Part shown: in pieces, positions 13,006 through 24,510 of the stretch | Layout of the letters: every line of letters starts with the position of its first letter | Position numbering within the stretch: position 1 is the stretch's first letter | NCBI GenBank assembly: GCA_011009095.1 | Contig: VTPC01007440.1 | Span: 1-64,000 of the forward strand | From: Ignelater luminosus | Taxonomy: Eukaryota > Arthropoda > Insecta > Coleoptera > Elateridae | DNA: 64,000 nucleotides | Direction of reading: 5' to 3' | Notes under the pieces: generated by a model | The model's input: the letters and a program-made list of their open reading frames with translations, nothing else | Databases searched by the model: none | What the model was told of the DNA's origin: nothing | Made by a program: the position numbers and the translations under genes

Positions 13006-13371
13006 ATGTTATTTTATAACATTGCGTAAATATCCGGATTTTGCTTTAAATCTCGTTTGAATATTTGCATTTCGTACAAATTCATTGTTTTATTTTATCT
13101 TGAAGCGTTTTGGGTGTTAGCTTACGAAAAGCTGTGTGGGTTGGCCGTTGGTGTTTTTCTTTTATTTTCAGCTTCTAGCTCCATCTGGGTATCTTTTCTT
13201 GGTTCTCATTTGAAATTTGAGTTTTTGGTTTAGGCAATAACGTGATTATTTGGGTCATTTATTATCTCTGGACCACGCCCAATCTTCGCCTTCGAGCTAC
13301 GGGATTGAACATCTGATTTCTGGCCTCTTTTTTAGGTTTTTCCCGTTCCTAGAGATTGAACATTGAGACAG
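13006..13371 (+). repeat. 3' LTR-like repeat
   Basis: This is the second copy of the 10361-10735 repeat, with the same start palindrome (TGTTATTTTATAACA) and the same conserved middle. It ends near GAGACAG before TTTGTA. Confidence 0.65.
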
Positions 13372-13377
13372 TTTGTA

Positions 13378-14984
13378 GAATATAAAGTCTAATTACCTAA
13401 TAAAAATTCTGTTGGTTATGTTTTTCACAATAAGTAATTAACTAAGCAGTCATGAAAAGTATGAGATTTAATTTTTATGTGGGTTTTTCTAATTTTTTTC
13501 CTAGTTTTTCCGTATTTTTCATAGCATAAACATTTCTTATAATTTTTGTTACACAATAATTGCAACAAAAATTCCCCATTTTTGCTTGTACAATTTGCAT
13601 ATTTTAAAAGTATCTACTGAGATTGTATAAGAAATTTTTCTTATTTTTAGCTTTAGAAAACCCCTTAAGTGGGACAAGGACTACGAAAAATAAACTGAAA
13701 CGTTTGCAGTTTAATGTAAAATAAACTTGAACGAAAAATACCACTAAAAGGATAAGGAAGTCGAAAAATTTAAAACGTTAAATTGCAAATGCTGTAATAA
13801 TATCTTATTCACGAAGTAATAAAGCTTGTCATTGAATAAAATATAAACTTTGAAACACGAAATGGTTAAAATCTGTTAGCGACAGCTTCGAGTAAAACAG
13901 AGAATTGCGGAAATTTTGTTCTGTCAAATACTTCTTGATTGTCGTTTTTCTAGGTTGCTAGGTTTTGCTCTAATAATACTTACAGTTGTCTTCAACTTAC
14001 CTAGCCAAAAAAACTTTTATGATCAAGGAAACGGAGATAAATGGCCCCATATAGGTGAGTTTTTGTGCTGATTTACAGTTTTTGTAGGGGATTCCTTTAC
14101 TTTCACATACCGTTGAATTGAATACTGACAAAAGTCAGTTCTTGAATTAATTCTTCTTCTACATATAACATCTCTACAAAAAGTATTTAAATTGCGCAAA
14201 TCTGTGTTATTTAGTTAATTTGTTAATTAATTATTTTAAGTGTATAAATCAAATCAAATTCTCAGTGATGGTTGTTCACCAACAAAAACAGTAAAGTTAG
14301 GGAAGAGTCAAAAACCCTGTATACTAGCAAAAAGAAGTACTACACTAATAGTAACACCTAATTAAGGAATTTCCCGTTTTAAATGTAACAAAATAATTGA
14401 AGATTGTTTCATAGATGATAGATGACTACTCGTATAACAATTCTTTTTAATACTCGCATACAAATTAAAAAATTATTACCACGCTAATCAAGTTCTTAGT
14501 AAATGACGAATTTATATCATTCTTCAATTCTCGAAATCACAGAATGAATTGCATGATGCGTGGAAGTGTGCTGCCTCCCTGAGTGGATTTTCAAAGTTGT
14601 GTCCCGCCGCAGGTCTCCATTTTCTAGTCCGGGTTCACCATATGTTTTAGAAACCGCAAGCAAAAGTCTGTGACTTTTTCCTGCTATTTTTGTAAATTGC
14701 TGACATTGCTGACATTGCTGACTTCAAGAGGCTCATTTTGAAATTTCAGGTTGCGCGGAAAATTGTACAATCGAACTAGTTTACTGTTTGACAGTTTCGA
14801 AACCTCGATCCAATTGAAGATACAACAATGTAGATAGTTTACAAATGATCAAATCAGTCAAAGAAAAGTATTCTTGGAAAAAAAGAGTAAGCTGGATAAT
14901 TGCAGATTAATATGTTGCTGGAGCTTATACAGTCCAATATCATGGATGTTGTGTACTGTCAGCAATGTAAATCATTAATTACTT
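13378..14984. other. Unassigned AT-rich sequence
   Basis: No gene or element recognised. There is a small triplicated motif (TGACATTGC) near 14699-14722. A GC-richer patch near 14560-14650 has no identity I can assign. Confidence 0.5.
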
Positions 14985-15590
14985 ACTTAAAAGTAATTTA
15001 AGATTATGAATAAATCTTTCTAAATCAAAAGTTATGATGAATGTGTTGTCGTGGTTAATCTCTAAAAAGACCTCTGTTAGCATATGATGTCGAAATAGTG
15101 AAACTCTTTGGAATCTTATCAAAAAGGTATCAAAACTTGCTAGAGGAACGAAACAAAACTAATCAGGAAGCTTGTTAAATGCGTTCCCATTATAAACTGT
15201 ATTATAGGGGACAAAAATGGAACAAATGACTGCTGACAGCAATATAGACAAAGTAGTTATCATGAAATAAAGTTAAGTAACACAAAAAGCTTACAATTAG
15301 TAATCTTGAGCGGCTTTAAACACTGAGAATTAGACTAGCAGGATCAGCACAAGAAATTGTGCTCTAGAAAAAAAAAGTGCTGTCCCATTCTGTAGTAATA
15401 ATGAATACGGTCGCATAAAAACTACAAAAGATATTTTTACAATTTGAGCCGCCGTACCTTTATACTTTTCAAGATTCTTGCAGAAGATTGTTTTTGCTCT
15501 ACTAGGGTATTGGTCATATCAACAGAGGTGTCATTGCAAGTCAAAAGTCATTAATTGAGACAAACGATTTGAAAATTCTACAAAATCTTA
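14985..15590. repeat. Diverged repeat, copy 1 (family unknown)
   Basis: It shares a co-linear series of short matches with 17405-18040: TTTCTAAATCAAAAG, then TTAATC, ATGATG-CG, GATATTTTT and TATTGGTCAT, at similar spacing. The similarity is too decayed to define ends or a reading frame by eye. It may be an old TE or segmental repeat. Confidence 0.5.
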
Positions 15591-16700
15591 ACTTTTTTTT
15601 CATTGTGAATATCTAACCATTTATAAAAAAATAGAAAAGCACAAGCTGTAGTTCTAAGAAGTCATCAACAATATACATATCCTGATTAGCGTTAATCTTG
15701 TAATAACTAACTACAAATATAGGAAAGAAGACAAGACTATACTTCTCGAGTTTCATTAGAAGAAAACGATTTTCTTCAGTAAATCATTTTAGCGTATTTG
15801 AGGTTAGAAACTTAACATGACAATTTTGTAGAAATTTAAAATTTCATTCCGATTTCTCTTCTTTTTTTCTTTCTTCTTTCTTCCTGTACAGCATAATTCT
15901 TGCACAGCAACGCGAAGGTTTGGCCTCGCTATTTATCTCATGTCGCTATTTTTTATTAGCTTGAAGCCATTTTTGCATTTTGATCATAAAAGAAAAGTAG
16001 CATATTGGACAATCGAATGAATAGAGGGATATGGTGCTGTAGTGACTGTTAAACTTATACTCGGCCAAAAAGTGAAAATAATATTTGTCGCATGAGTGCT
16101 TATGTCAATCAAGAGCATACCAAATGATTTAACGCGATAGGTTTGCACAAAATCTGAAATCTTTTTTAGAAATCCTTTGCCATTATTTTTCAAAGGACAT
16201 CTGTCTATGTCTTCGTTAGTGATATCGATGACTGAAGTACTTGAAGAAGATCCAGTTGTAAAGAATTGTCTTGCATGCTACTATTGGAGCTTTAATCTAA
16301 CATTCAGTAGCCGATTCTAAAATCTTTTCCCCATAAACAGTAATTGATTAGACCAAGGAACTAAGGTATGCAAAGAATGTAAATCTCTCGATTTCACTGT
16401 CGTTTGTTGTTAGTGTAGTATGCAACTACAAAACTACTAGAAGTATTAGTGAGCAAATTGCTTTACATAAAGCTGCTTCTTATTTTGTAGCTGAAAATGA
16501 TAGATTTTAAACGCTGGTTGAGTAATAAATCTCAAATGACGTTTTCAGAATGAAATTTGAAGTACGTTTCGTGACTATTAGACCCGCTTGATTTCAAGAC
16601 TTCTATATCACCCAATAAATGCCAAAAATTTGAAGAATGCGAGTTTAAATTAGAGAAAATGTAAAAAGTACATAAAATATACCGACAAACTGAAATACCA
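15591..16700. other. Unassigned sequence
   Basis: Sequence between the first diverged repeat and the GIY-YIG fragment. It may include the decayed body of the Penelope-like element, but no reverse transcriptase motif is readable. The ORF at 15984-16193 has no recognisable domain. Confidence 0.4.
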
Positions 16701-16705
16701 AAAAA

Positions 16706-16960
16706 ATGTGGAAGATGGAGACGTCTCCTTTACAAAGCAAAACCTGCGCTAATATGAAATCAAGAATTTACAAATTAAACTGCTCATTTTGCAACTCCGT
16801 ATACAGTGGCCAAACACTCACAAATCTTGATGTTAGACACAAAGAATACGTACACTTTTACAAACACAAACACCCAAACAGATCCCATTATGCAAAACAC
16901 CATCATTCTATGACCACAAACAACTACATTAAATTTTTATACTTTACATACCTAAAGTAA
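16706..16960 (+). pseudogene. Penelope-like element GIY-YIG endonuclease fragment
   Basis: The 84-aa ORF contains RIYKLNCSFCNSVYSGQT, then LDVRHKEYVHFYKHK and a His-rich stretch. This matches the GIY-YIG endonuclease at the C-terminus of Penelope-like retroelements: IYKL, CxxC, VYxGQT, a catalytic Arg, then xxxH. The first Gly of GIY is Arg and the Ile of YIG is Ser, so the domain is mutated. The upstream reverse transcriptase is not recognisable, so this is a relic. It lies between the two diverged repeats. Confidence 0.7.
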
Positions 16961-17404
16961 AATATTTTGTTTAGCATTTTAAAACCTTTTTGTATCGAGA
17001 CATAATTAAAGCTCATAGAGTCCGTTTGTCTAGGTCTAACATGCTCAATTTAAAATGGTTTTAATATGTTTTAGCTATTAGCTTATAAGCGCCTTAGTGA
17101 CTTTAGTAGTTATTGAATTTTTGATTGCTTGGTTTTCTCCCTCCCAACTTTAAAATATTTATATTTACCACAGCTTTTGAATAACAGAACTAAGTTTATG
17201 ACCACAAAGACTGTCGAAAAGTGACTACGACAATTACAGTTACAGGATTCTCTTAGGTAGCAATTAAAAGAGTTTACGGAATCATGACAAATAATTTGCA
17301 ATAACTTCAATAGGAACATTTTAGTCTAATGGTATGTCAGCAATCACAATCCAAACACTTATTACTAGGAATTGCGGACCACATTCTTTACTGAATACTA
17401 CTTC

Positions 17405-18040
17405 AAAGTAACTGTCAAGGTTCTTCGTAATTTTTCTAAATCAAAAGCTATCTAACAAATGGATTCTTGGGATTAATCACCTGAAAAGATGTGTTGATAC
17501 ATGATGACGCCAGAATAGTTTGGCTCACTAACATCTCAATAAGGATGTATTGAAATTTACTAAAAAAAGAAATAAACCAAATCAAAGAGCCTTCTAAAAC
17601 AAATTGCATACTAGAAAACAAGGGATTGCTGATGCTAGACATGTAGGTAGTACAACTGCTATTATGCGTGATTAAGCGAAATGCTAGAAAATAAGAAATA
17701 AAATACGTACTAACTAGAAAAAAGTTAAATGATAAACATGTATCTTATCGTCTAGCATCGGAAATCCAGAGACAAGAAAAGAAGCCGTTCTCCAGAAATA
17801 TAAAAAATGCTGGAGAGCTAGAAGGAAAGTTTGGTGATGAACACGAGAATGTAGAAACTTACTCTGCGAAGGATATTTTTCTCTTTTGTTTTATACTTCC
17901 TAAAATTATTCATAGAATTCCATTTAGTTATTGGTCATGACCAAGACTATTTGTGCAACTTAATCTCAAATCTTCCAGGTCAAAAATTACAAATTGAAAT
18001 TCTGGAAAACAATTCAAGAATTTTATGAAATCTAATTTTA
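17405..18040. repeat. Diverged repeat, copy 2 (family unknown)
   Basis: Co-linear with 14985-15590. A short open stretch near 17840-17990 reads in one frame as EHENVETYSAKDIF and then HRIPFSYWS. The equivalent stretch of copy 1 also preserves KDIF and YWS-like words, which suggests an ancestral coding sequence I cannot name. Confidence 0.5.
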
Positions 18041-18770
18041 GTTGTTGTTGCGTATAATATCAATAAGCAACGATTTTTTTTCTCATCTTATGGAGATGAC
18101 ACGCTAAACATTACAAACTGTAATTTCAGACAGACATCTACGATATAGAAGCCCTAATTAATGCCACTTCAAAGGTGACTAACGGTCTTTTTCCATAATC
18201 CTTATTTGGTCTAGTGAAATGAATCGAAAGTACCGTAGGTTTTCAGATTAATTAAGATTTGAACGTTTAGAAAAATTTATATTGGATCAAATCGTCCATC
18301 TAAAAGTCTAAAAAAAGTCTTCACCTTGTTATAATTTCAGAAAAATAGTAAAAGAACCGCTGAACCTTTACGAGTTGTTAAATCTTGCGGGATAGCATTT
18401 TGCATTTGTGGTTAGCAGAGGACTGCTTTCTCCAATTTTGCTTTTTCATATTTAAAGAATTTTAGAATCGAAGTTTTTTCTGACAATTCTGTATAAATGA
18501 AAGGTTCTATTCCTATTCTTATTCCATTTGGGATTGAGACTGATAACTTGGCTGAGATTGATTTCTTATTTGCTGGTTGCGATGGAGATTTGTTATTGAA
18601 GATTCTCGCTATTGGTTTGTGAATTTTTGACTTGCAATAATAGCGTAGGGAGTGTAGCTTTTATGATAAACAAACGAATTAAACATCTGATAACAAAAAT
18701 ATGCTCTGTCTCAAAAAGAGTCATGTATTTGATATTAAAACTAAATAAATGATACAGCGTGAAAATTATC
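18041..18770. other. Unassigned sequence
   Basis: AT-rich with no recognised gene, repeat or transposon end. Confidence 0.5.
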
Positions 18771-20765
18771 CATCGTTACATGCCAACTAGTAACTCCGAA
18801 GACGAAATTGCAGAAGAAATCTATGAAGATATTGCCTGCGAGAAAAAAAACGACAACACTCAATATCGATTGTAACGAGAGACTTTAACGCAAAAATCGG
18901 CAGAAGGCAGCACGATGACATCTAGTATGTAGGAAACTTTGGTCTAGGCGTAAGAAATGACAGAGGACAGGTGATGCTAAATTTTCTTAACCATGATAAG
19001 CTATACTGCCTGAATACATTCTATAAGAAATCCAAAAAAAATGGATGTGGTGCAGTCCAAACGATAGCACAGAAAACAAAAAAAAACGAAATAGACTACA
19101 TCTTCTCAAACGACAAATGAATATTCAAAGATGTCTCCGTCCTAAATCATTTTCACACAGGAGGCGATTACTGAATAGTCCAAGCCATCATAGAAATTAA
19201 CACGCAAGAAACTAGTACTAGCTAAGAAACTACCCATAACAGATTTCATATCATCTAAACAAGAACAATCTGAAATAGAGTTAGGACTATAGACTACACT
19301 ATAAACAAACTGGCCGAAAAATTAATCAAGACATTCGAACCGTCACAAAGGAATCGGTAGTGGAATTAAAACACTAAAAGAAGATAAACTGAAACCAGAA
19401 ACAATTAAACTGATAGAAAAAAGAAGAAAGACAGACATGAGTGCACCTGCATATAAGGACTTAAACCGGGAAGTAAAGAAAAAAATCCAAAAAGATGTCA
19501 GATCACACAAAACTTAACAAATTCAGGAAACTATAGAAAACAACAAACAGATGAAAGTGCTAAGATTAAAACTGTCCACAGGTAAAATGCAAATCACGAA
19601 AATAATAAACGCCCTGGGAACTGTCGTATCGAAGAGAATGATGTCAGACGCGGAATACAAACATTCTACACAAACCTGTTTAAATCAACATCAGAAAAAT
19701 CAAATATCCCACCAAAAACTATAGTAAATGTGAGATTAGAAGATACACCAGAGATAAAAAACACGAAATAAAGCCAGCACTTAAACAGATAAAAAACGGA
19801 AAGGCTTCGGGAGAAGACCGTATAACTACTGATATGCTGAAATTAGGAGATACTGCTCTAGAAGAAAATCTAGTAATCCTTCTAAACAAATGCGTGCATG
19901 AGGGGAATATTCCAAAAGCAAAACGCGGAAGTCGTACTTATTTTTTAAAAAGGTGACAACAAGAATATAGAAAACTACCGCTCTATAAGCTTGCTATCTC
20001 ACTTATACAAGCTTTTCACAAGAATTCTTACAAGCCGCCTAATAAGTAAATGGACGCATACCAACCATCTGAGCAGGCAGAATCTCGAAAAGGCTTTAGC
20101 TCTAATGACCACATACAGACCATCCATATGATCATTGAAGAAACAGCGGAGTATAACATCCCAATATACTTGGGCTTCGTGGACTATCAAAAAGCATTTG
20201 ATACGGTTGAAACATGGGCAGTACTCTCGGAAATAGACAACGCTCGAGCGGATTCCACTATTATAAAAAAACATCTACGACAACGCCACATTTCACGTTA
20301 AAATCAAAGAAGACCTCAAAACTGACAAAATCCAAATGTAGAGAGGTGCTCGTCAAGGAGTCACCATTTCCCCCAAATTATTTACATTAGCACTAGAAGA
20401 CGTGTTCAAAAGACTATCTTCGAAAAATATGGGCATAAATGTGGATGGATCGCACCTTAACTATCTAAGAATTGCTGATGACATCGTCCTAATCAGCAGC
20501 GACATAGACGAAATTAAAACGATGTTGGAACAACTTAATAAAACGTCAAAACGAGTAGGCTTAAGGATGAACTTCAGCAAAACAAAAATAATGACTAACA
20601 GTTCATTAAAAATCGAAATAGAAGAAAATACGCTAGAAACAGTCAGTGAATACATATACCTGGGACACAGCATCAAAATCGGGAAGGAAAATCAAACGAC
20701 TGAAATACAACGCGAAAAAGGAAAATTAGGATACATATTGAAAAACTCAATATACCTATGAGTCT
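18771..20765 (+). pseudogene. LINE endonuclease and reverse transcriptase, broken
   Basis: The endonuclease words NFGLGVRNDRGQVMLNFLNH (around 18940) and NEIDYIFSND (around 19085) identify the APE domain. The RT begins near 19770 with IKNGKASGEDRITTDMLKLG. It continues with YLGFVDYQKAFDTVETWA (20050-20301), GARQGVTISPKLFTLALEDV (around 20345) and the catalytic box LRIADDIVLIS (around 20470), where the usual Phe/Tyr before ADD is Ile. KKVGL-type thumb residues follow, then YIYLGHSIK. Several frameshifts and stops interrupt it, so it is inactive. Confidence 0.8.
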
Positions 20766-21175
20766 CAAAAGAAATGTATGACTCTTCCATCCTGCCTGTC
20801 GCTACGTATAGAATTGAAATCATGGCTCTGACAATTCAAAATTACCCAAAGAGCCATGCTAAATAACACAGTAAGAGACAAAATATAAAACACCGAGATG
20901 CAAAGAAGAACAAAGATAACTGACATTGTTGAGCGTATGGCAAGACTGAAGTGGCAACGGGTGGGACATGTAGCGAGACAGGAAACAGATCGCTGGACGC
21001 CGAAACTGACACAATGGAGACTACGGATATCGAGAAGAAGTGTAGGGAGGTCCCAAAGAAGATTGTTGGGCGATATAATCAAATGTGCGGGGAGAAGATG
21101 GATGCGACAAGCCCGAGATAGAGAAACATGGAAGAATTTAGAAGAGGCCTATGTTTAGCAGTGGAGGATACACGG
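20766..21175 (+). pseudogene. LINE C-terminal domain, broken
   Basis: The frame at 20898-21158 carries RTKITDIVERMARLKW, RVGHVARQ and RDRETWKNLEEAYV. This is the conserved tail of the same LINE ORF, downstream of the RT in a shifted frame. The words just upstream (TLPVATYRIEIMAL-like) fit the RT-to-tail linker. Confidence 0.75.
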
Positions 21176-23585
21176 CTGACGTAGAGCGTAGAGAATTATA
21201 AACACATCTTTTGGATCTGCGTACACGTTTCGCTTATTTCCCGACCTTTAACTAATTTATGTACACAGCACGCATTTTAATTTGACAAGAAATTTTGCTA
21301 TCATGTTGTTCCACTTGTAATTCTTTTAGAATCGTTTTTCGAAAGACACCAATGTCTTCCTTAGTAGGTGTTTGAATGAGTAAACGAAACAAGATAAAAA
21401 GAATTTTTCTGCATGCCTCTTTTGAATTCTTGATTTAGTAGCCAATTGTAGATTTTTCTAAAAACATGCAAACCTCTAAACCACCAAGCTAATAAGATTT
21501 AGATTCTTTTTCAATATATTTTTTAACGATTTTGTAATTTCTTCAAAGAAGATACTAATATTTACAATAAAAAAATTTTTGTTTTGAAGACTTTGATCCG
21601 AGTTTGGAAATATAAGAGATTGATCCTTTTTGATCATTTTGCTTACTGACCGAACAATTTATGGTTACTACTACAATGCAAGTGAAAAAAGAACTAAGAA
21701 GATATGGCAGCTATTTGTAAAGAAATCCCTAAAGATTTCAAAGTTTTGAAACATCAGAATTATTATTATTTTATTGTATACTTCGTAAAAGCTTTTCTTG
21801 GGTGAAGATTTAACTGTATCAAAACATAAAATGAGGAAAAAGGTCAAAAGAAGAGAACTGTAAAACCTGTTTCACTATTATTGCTATTATTGACAAACAC
21901 TGTATACAACTATATAAACTATATAAAAACAGGCATTAAAAACATTTACTAGAAGCAATAAGTCTTTACGCAACACAGTTTCATTAATTAAGAAAAAATG
22001 AACAATACAGTATGTCATATTACACTGAACCTGACCTTCCACAAGATTTTACAGTTTGTATTCTACAAATCAATATTACCATGGCCAATAGAAATATTTC
22101 TGCTTCTGAGTATGTGCTACATGAATGTATGTTTAAAATTAGAATTTTTATCGTAACAATTGCTTAGAAAAACAAATAGGAAAAGCGATCAATACAAAGT
22201 TTTTAATATCACTGTAAAGGTTGAGACACTTTAACATTATTAAATTATTGGAATTGTTTTCGATTTCATGTCGCTTCTGCGTTTTCTATTATTTTTAACC
22301 TATAGATACAAACTCAACTTGAAATAGGAAATAGACTATAAAACTTCTTTTTCATTCAATCAATAACTGTTAAAAGTTTCAAGTTTCTGCTACAAATATC
22401 TCAAATATTTTATGTGTTTTGGAAGCGTGGAAAAGAAATGTTTTAATGATATCAGAGCCAACCGTGATTAAGTTTACAAAAATGTAAATTGGATGGTCTA
22501 TAGGAGAGATATAAAATCAACTGCGTTAGATTTGAAAGTAAAAGTATTTTATTCTCAGAATGACAACTAAAAACGTATCGGATTTCTACTATTATTGACT
22601 TTTTAATACGAACAGTTAGAATAATTTAATTTAGAATTATTATTAAGTGAAAATCAATTGCGTTAATTACTTTAAAAAATGTTATTCACATATATTAGTG
22701 TATTTTTTAGTAACAGAATAAAGTGAACATAATTTATAACATAATAAATAATAAAATAATAAAAGTCCCCGTGTAAAACTGAAAGTTACAATTGTACTAA
22801 GTTAATGATTAATTAATGTCATAATTAGAAAATATAACATTCCATTAAATTAATTGATATATTGATTTCCATCAAAAATTATTCTAATAAACAATAAATT
22901 GTAACCAAAACTTAAAAATGCACTTAAGTAACAAATGAAAACATGCAGGTACGATTAATTAAAGTTTAAGAATGAACCTTGAAAGGTGAATATCAGTTTT
23001 CAATCCAAAGTGTTTAGAACATCTAGAAAGAAAAGGTGATCAATGTATTTTTACGATTCGGAAATGAAATATGAGTAGTTAATAAATAAACAAATGAATT
23101 AGAAAGTCTTTTTTACATATCATCAAACACAAAAGTGTTAAATATTCTACTGCTTTCCCATTATTTATTTTCAAAATATTATTGGCCGATTATCTTATTA
23201 GGAGTCTGTTTGGTTTCAGTCTGTGACTGTATCAAATTTATTTGAGGAAGGATTACAAAATGTAAACTTGTTCCTCTGTTATCTTGTAGGAAATAAAAAG
23301 AAATTGCATCACATATAACTAACTTAATCATACCTTATAAAATTAATTTAGTAATGACATTGTAACCTACATTAATATAAAATTAAAACTGTATCAACAT
23401 GTTAGGTTCAGCGATCCAATTTGCAATTTGAACAATACCTTCTGATATCATAATCAATACATTCTTTTCTTCTTTCTCATCCACCATTTCACAAACAACT
23501 TAATTTATTAATTTGTTCATTTTGCAAAATCTGCATCCGTGAACCTAACACACGAAATAAAACAGAAAATTCACCTGAAACTGTG
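21176..23585. other. Unassigned AT-rich sequence
   Basis: Very AT-rich, with no ORF that resembles a protein and no terminal repeats seen. Confidence 0.5.
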
Positions 23586-23589
23586 TATG

Positions 23590-23675
23590 GAGAAAAGCAG
23601 GACGCAAAGCGCGAGCACGAGTTTCGAACCCGGTCCGCTAGCGCGCATACTGACCCCTCATCGGACGAACGGCAT
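23590..23675 (-). other. tRNA-like Pol III promoter sequence (possible SINE head)
   Basis: On the minus strand, GGGGTCAGTATGCGCGCTAG is followed by CGGACCGGGTTCGAAACTCG. This is the layout of many tRNA-derived SINEs: a D-arm-like GGTCAG, a GC-rich anticodon region, then a B box GGTTCGAA. The A box is weak and the acceptor arms do not pair clearly. It is GC-rich against AT-rich surroundings. Confidence 0.4.
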
Positions 23676-24299
23676 CATCACTAAACATTACTAAATAACA
23701 CAAAAATTCCACAAATAGATAACAATGGGGGTTTAATACAACAAAAACGGTGCAACGACGAGGTTTCATGCCCGTCACACATGACTCGTACTTTACAATG
23801 AAATTCGGGCAGTTTTGGACGACATTTCCGCACACACCTTGTCTAATTTCATTATTATTTAATTTTCATTTTTTAATTTAATTTAATTTTAACGTGTCAC
23901 ATTTCGTTCCTATCTGTAGGAAAGAATTAAACATCGTTTAGGTCGCGCACCACTCTTCAAACATTGTTTTATTTGACGAGTGTCGTTTAAGTGCTGTTTG
24001 GTTTTGTATTAAGGCACTTCACACAATGTTTACGGCTTAACTGAATCGCATTATTGCTGTTATTGTCGTTTTAATAAGCTAGCAGCCATTTTGTCGATGT
24101 AAATGATTGATATAAATTTTATTGGGTTTGATAAAATGACATTATTACAGGTAAGGCACTTAAATTATTACCTACTAACAAGTTTGCTATATTATTTTTC
24201 ACGATCGATTTGTGATGTAATATACTCTCGAGCAATAAAAGAAATTTTTTAAAAACAGTTACTGTTTATTATTGTAAAACAATTTCCTGACTTGTTTTT
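23676..24299. other. Unassigned sequence
   Basis: No recognised gene. A minus-strand ORF at 23638-23835 has no recognisable domain. Confidence 0.4.
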
Positions 24300-24510
24300 T
24301 AAATACTTCCCGTCGGACGTTTTTTCGCGTAAAGAGATTTTTGGCTGGTGTCCGCTTAGAGATGCGGATGGACCGTCTATAAGGCTCGAGTTGAAGTGGC
24401 CCCGGTATCAGTCTCACCTGCCCACCTGTACCTGGACACACGAGCCAATCACTTCGACTTTTCCCCACTCCACTTCGAACGATCAGATTATCTTAGATAT
24501 ATAGGTGACA
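24300..24510. promoter_or_regulatory. GC-rich block with E-box cluster
   Basis: A GC-rich island in AT-rich DNA. It contains CACCTG-CC-CACCTG-TACCTGG within about 20 bp (near 24415-24435), i.e. closely spaced E-box half sites of the kind bound by Snail/ZEB or bHLH factors. Regulatory function is an inference from composition and motif density only. Short ORFs on both strands here have no recognised domain. Confidence 0.3.

Larger units (their letters stand above)
10361..13371 (+). mobile_element. Candidate non-coding LTR retroelement (LARD/TRIM-like)
   Basis: Two diverged direct repeats of about 370 bp lie 2.65 kb apart, each starting TGTTAT-TTN-ATAACA. A purine tract, TAGAGGGGGTG, sits immediately before the second copy, as expected for a polypurine tract ahead of a 3' LTR. 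The interior holds no retroviral-type protein. It is T- and G-rich on the plus strand and contains a 137-bp tandem array. TTTGTA flanks both sides (10355-10360 and 13372-13377) and could be a target duplication, but the 3' LTR end is poorly matched to the 5' copy, so this may be chance. Confidence 0.6.
18771..21175 (+). mobile_element. APE-type LINE (RTE/CFDP2-like), degraded
   Basis: The element has an endonuclease, a reverse transcriptase and the C-terminal region common to a widespread insect LINE family often annotated as craniofacial development protein 2-like. The 5' end appears truncated inside the endonuclease. The 3' end follows the words DRETWKNLEEAYV near 21155. The clade call (RTE-like) is by recall of motifs and is less certain than the LINE call. 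Confidence 0.8.

Noticed and set aside
14699-14722. Triplicated TGACATTGC motif
   Set aside because: Too short and isolated to be called a regulatory array; noted as a small tandem repeat only.
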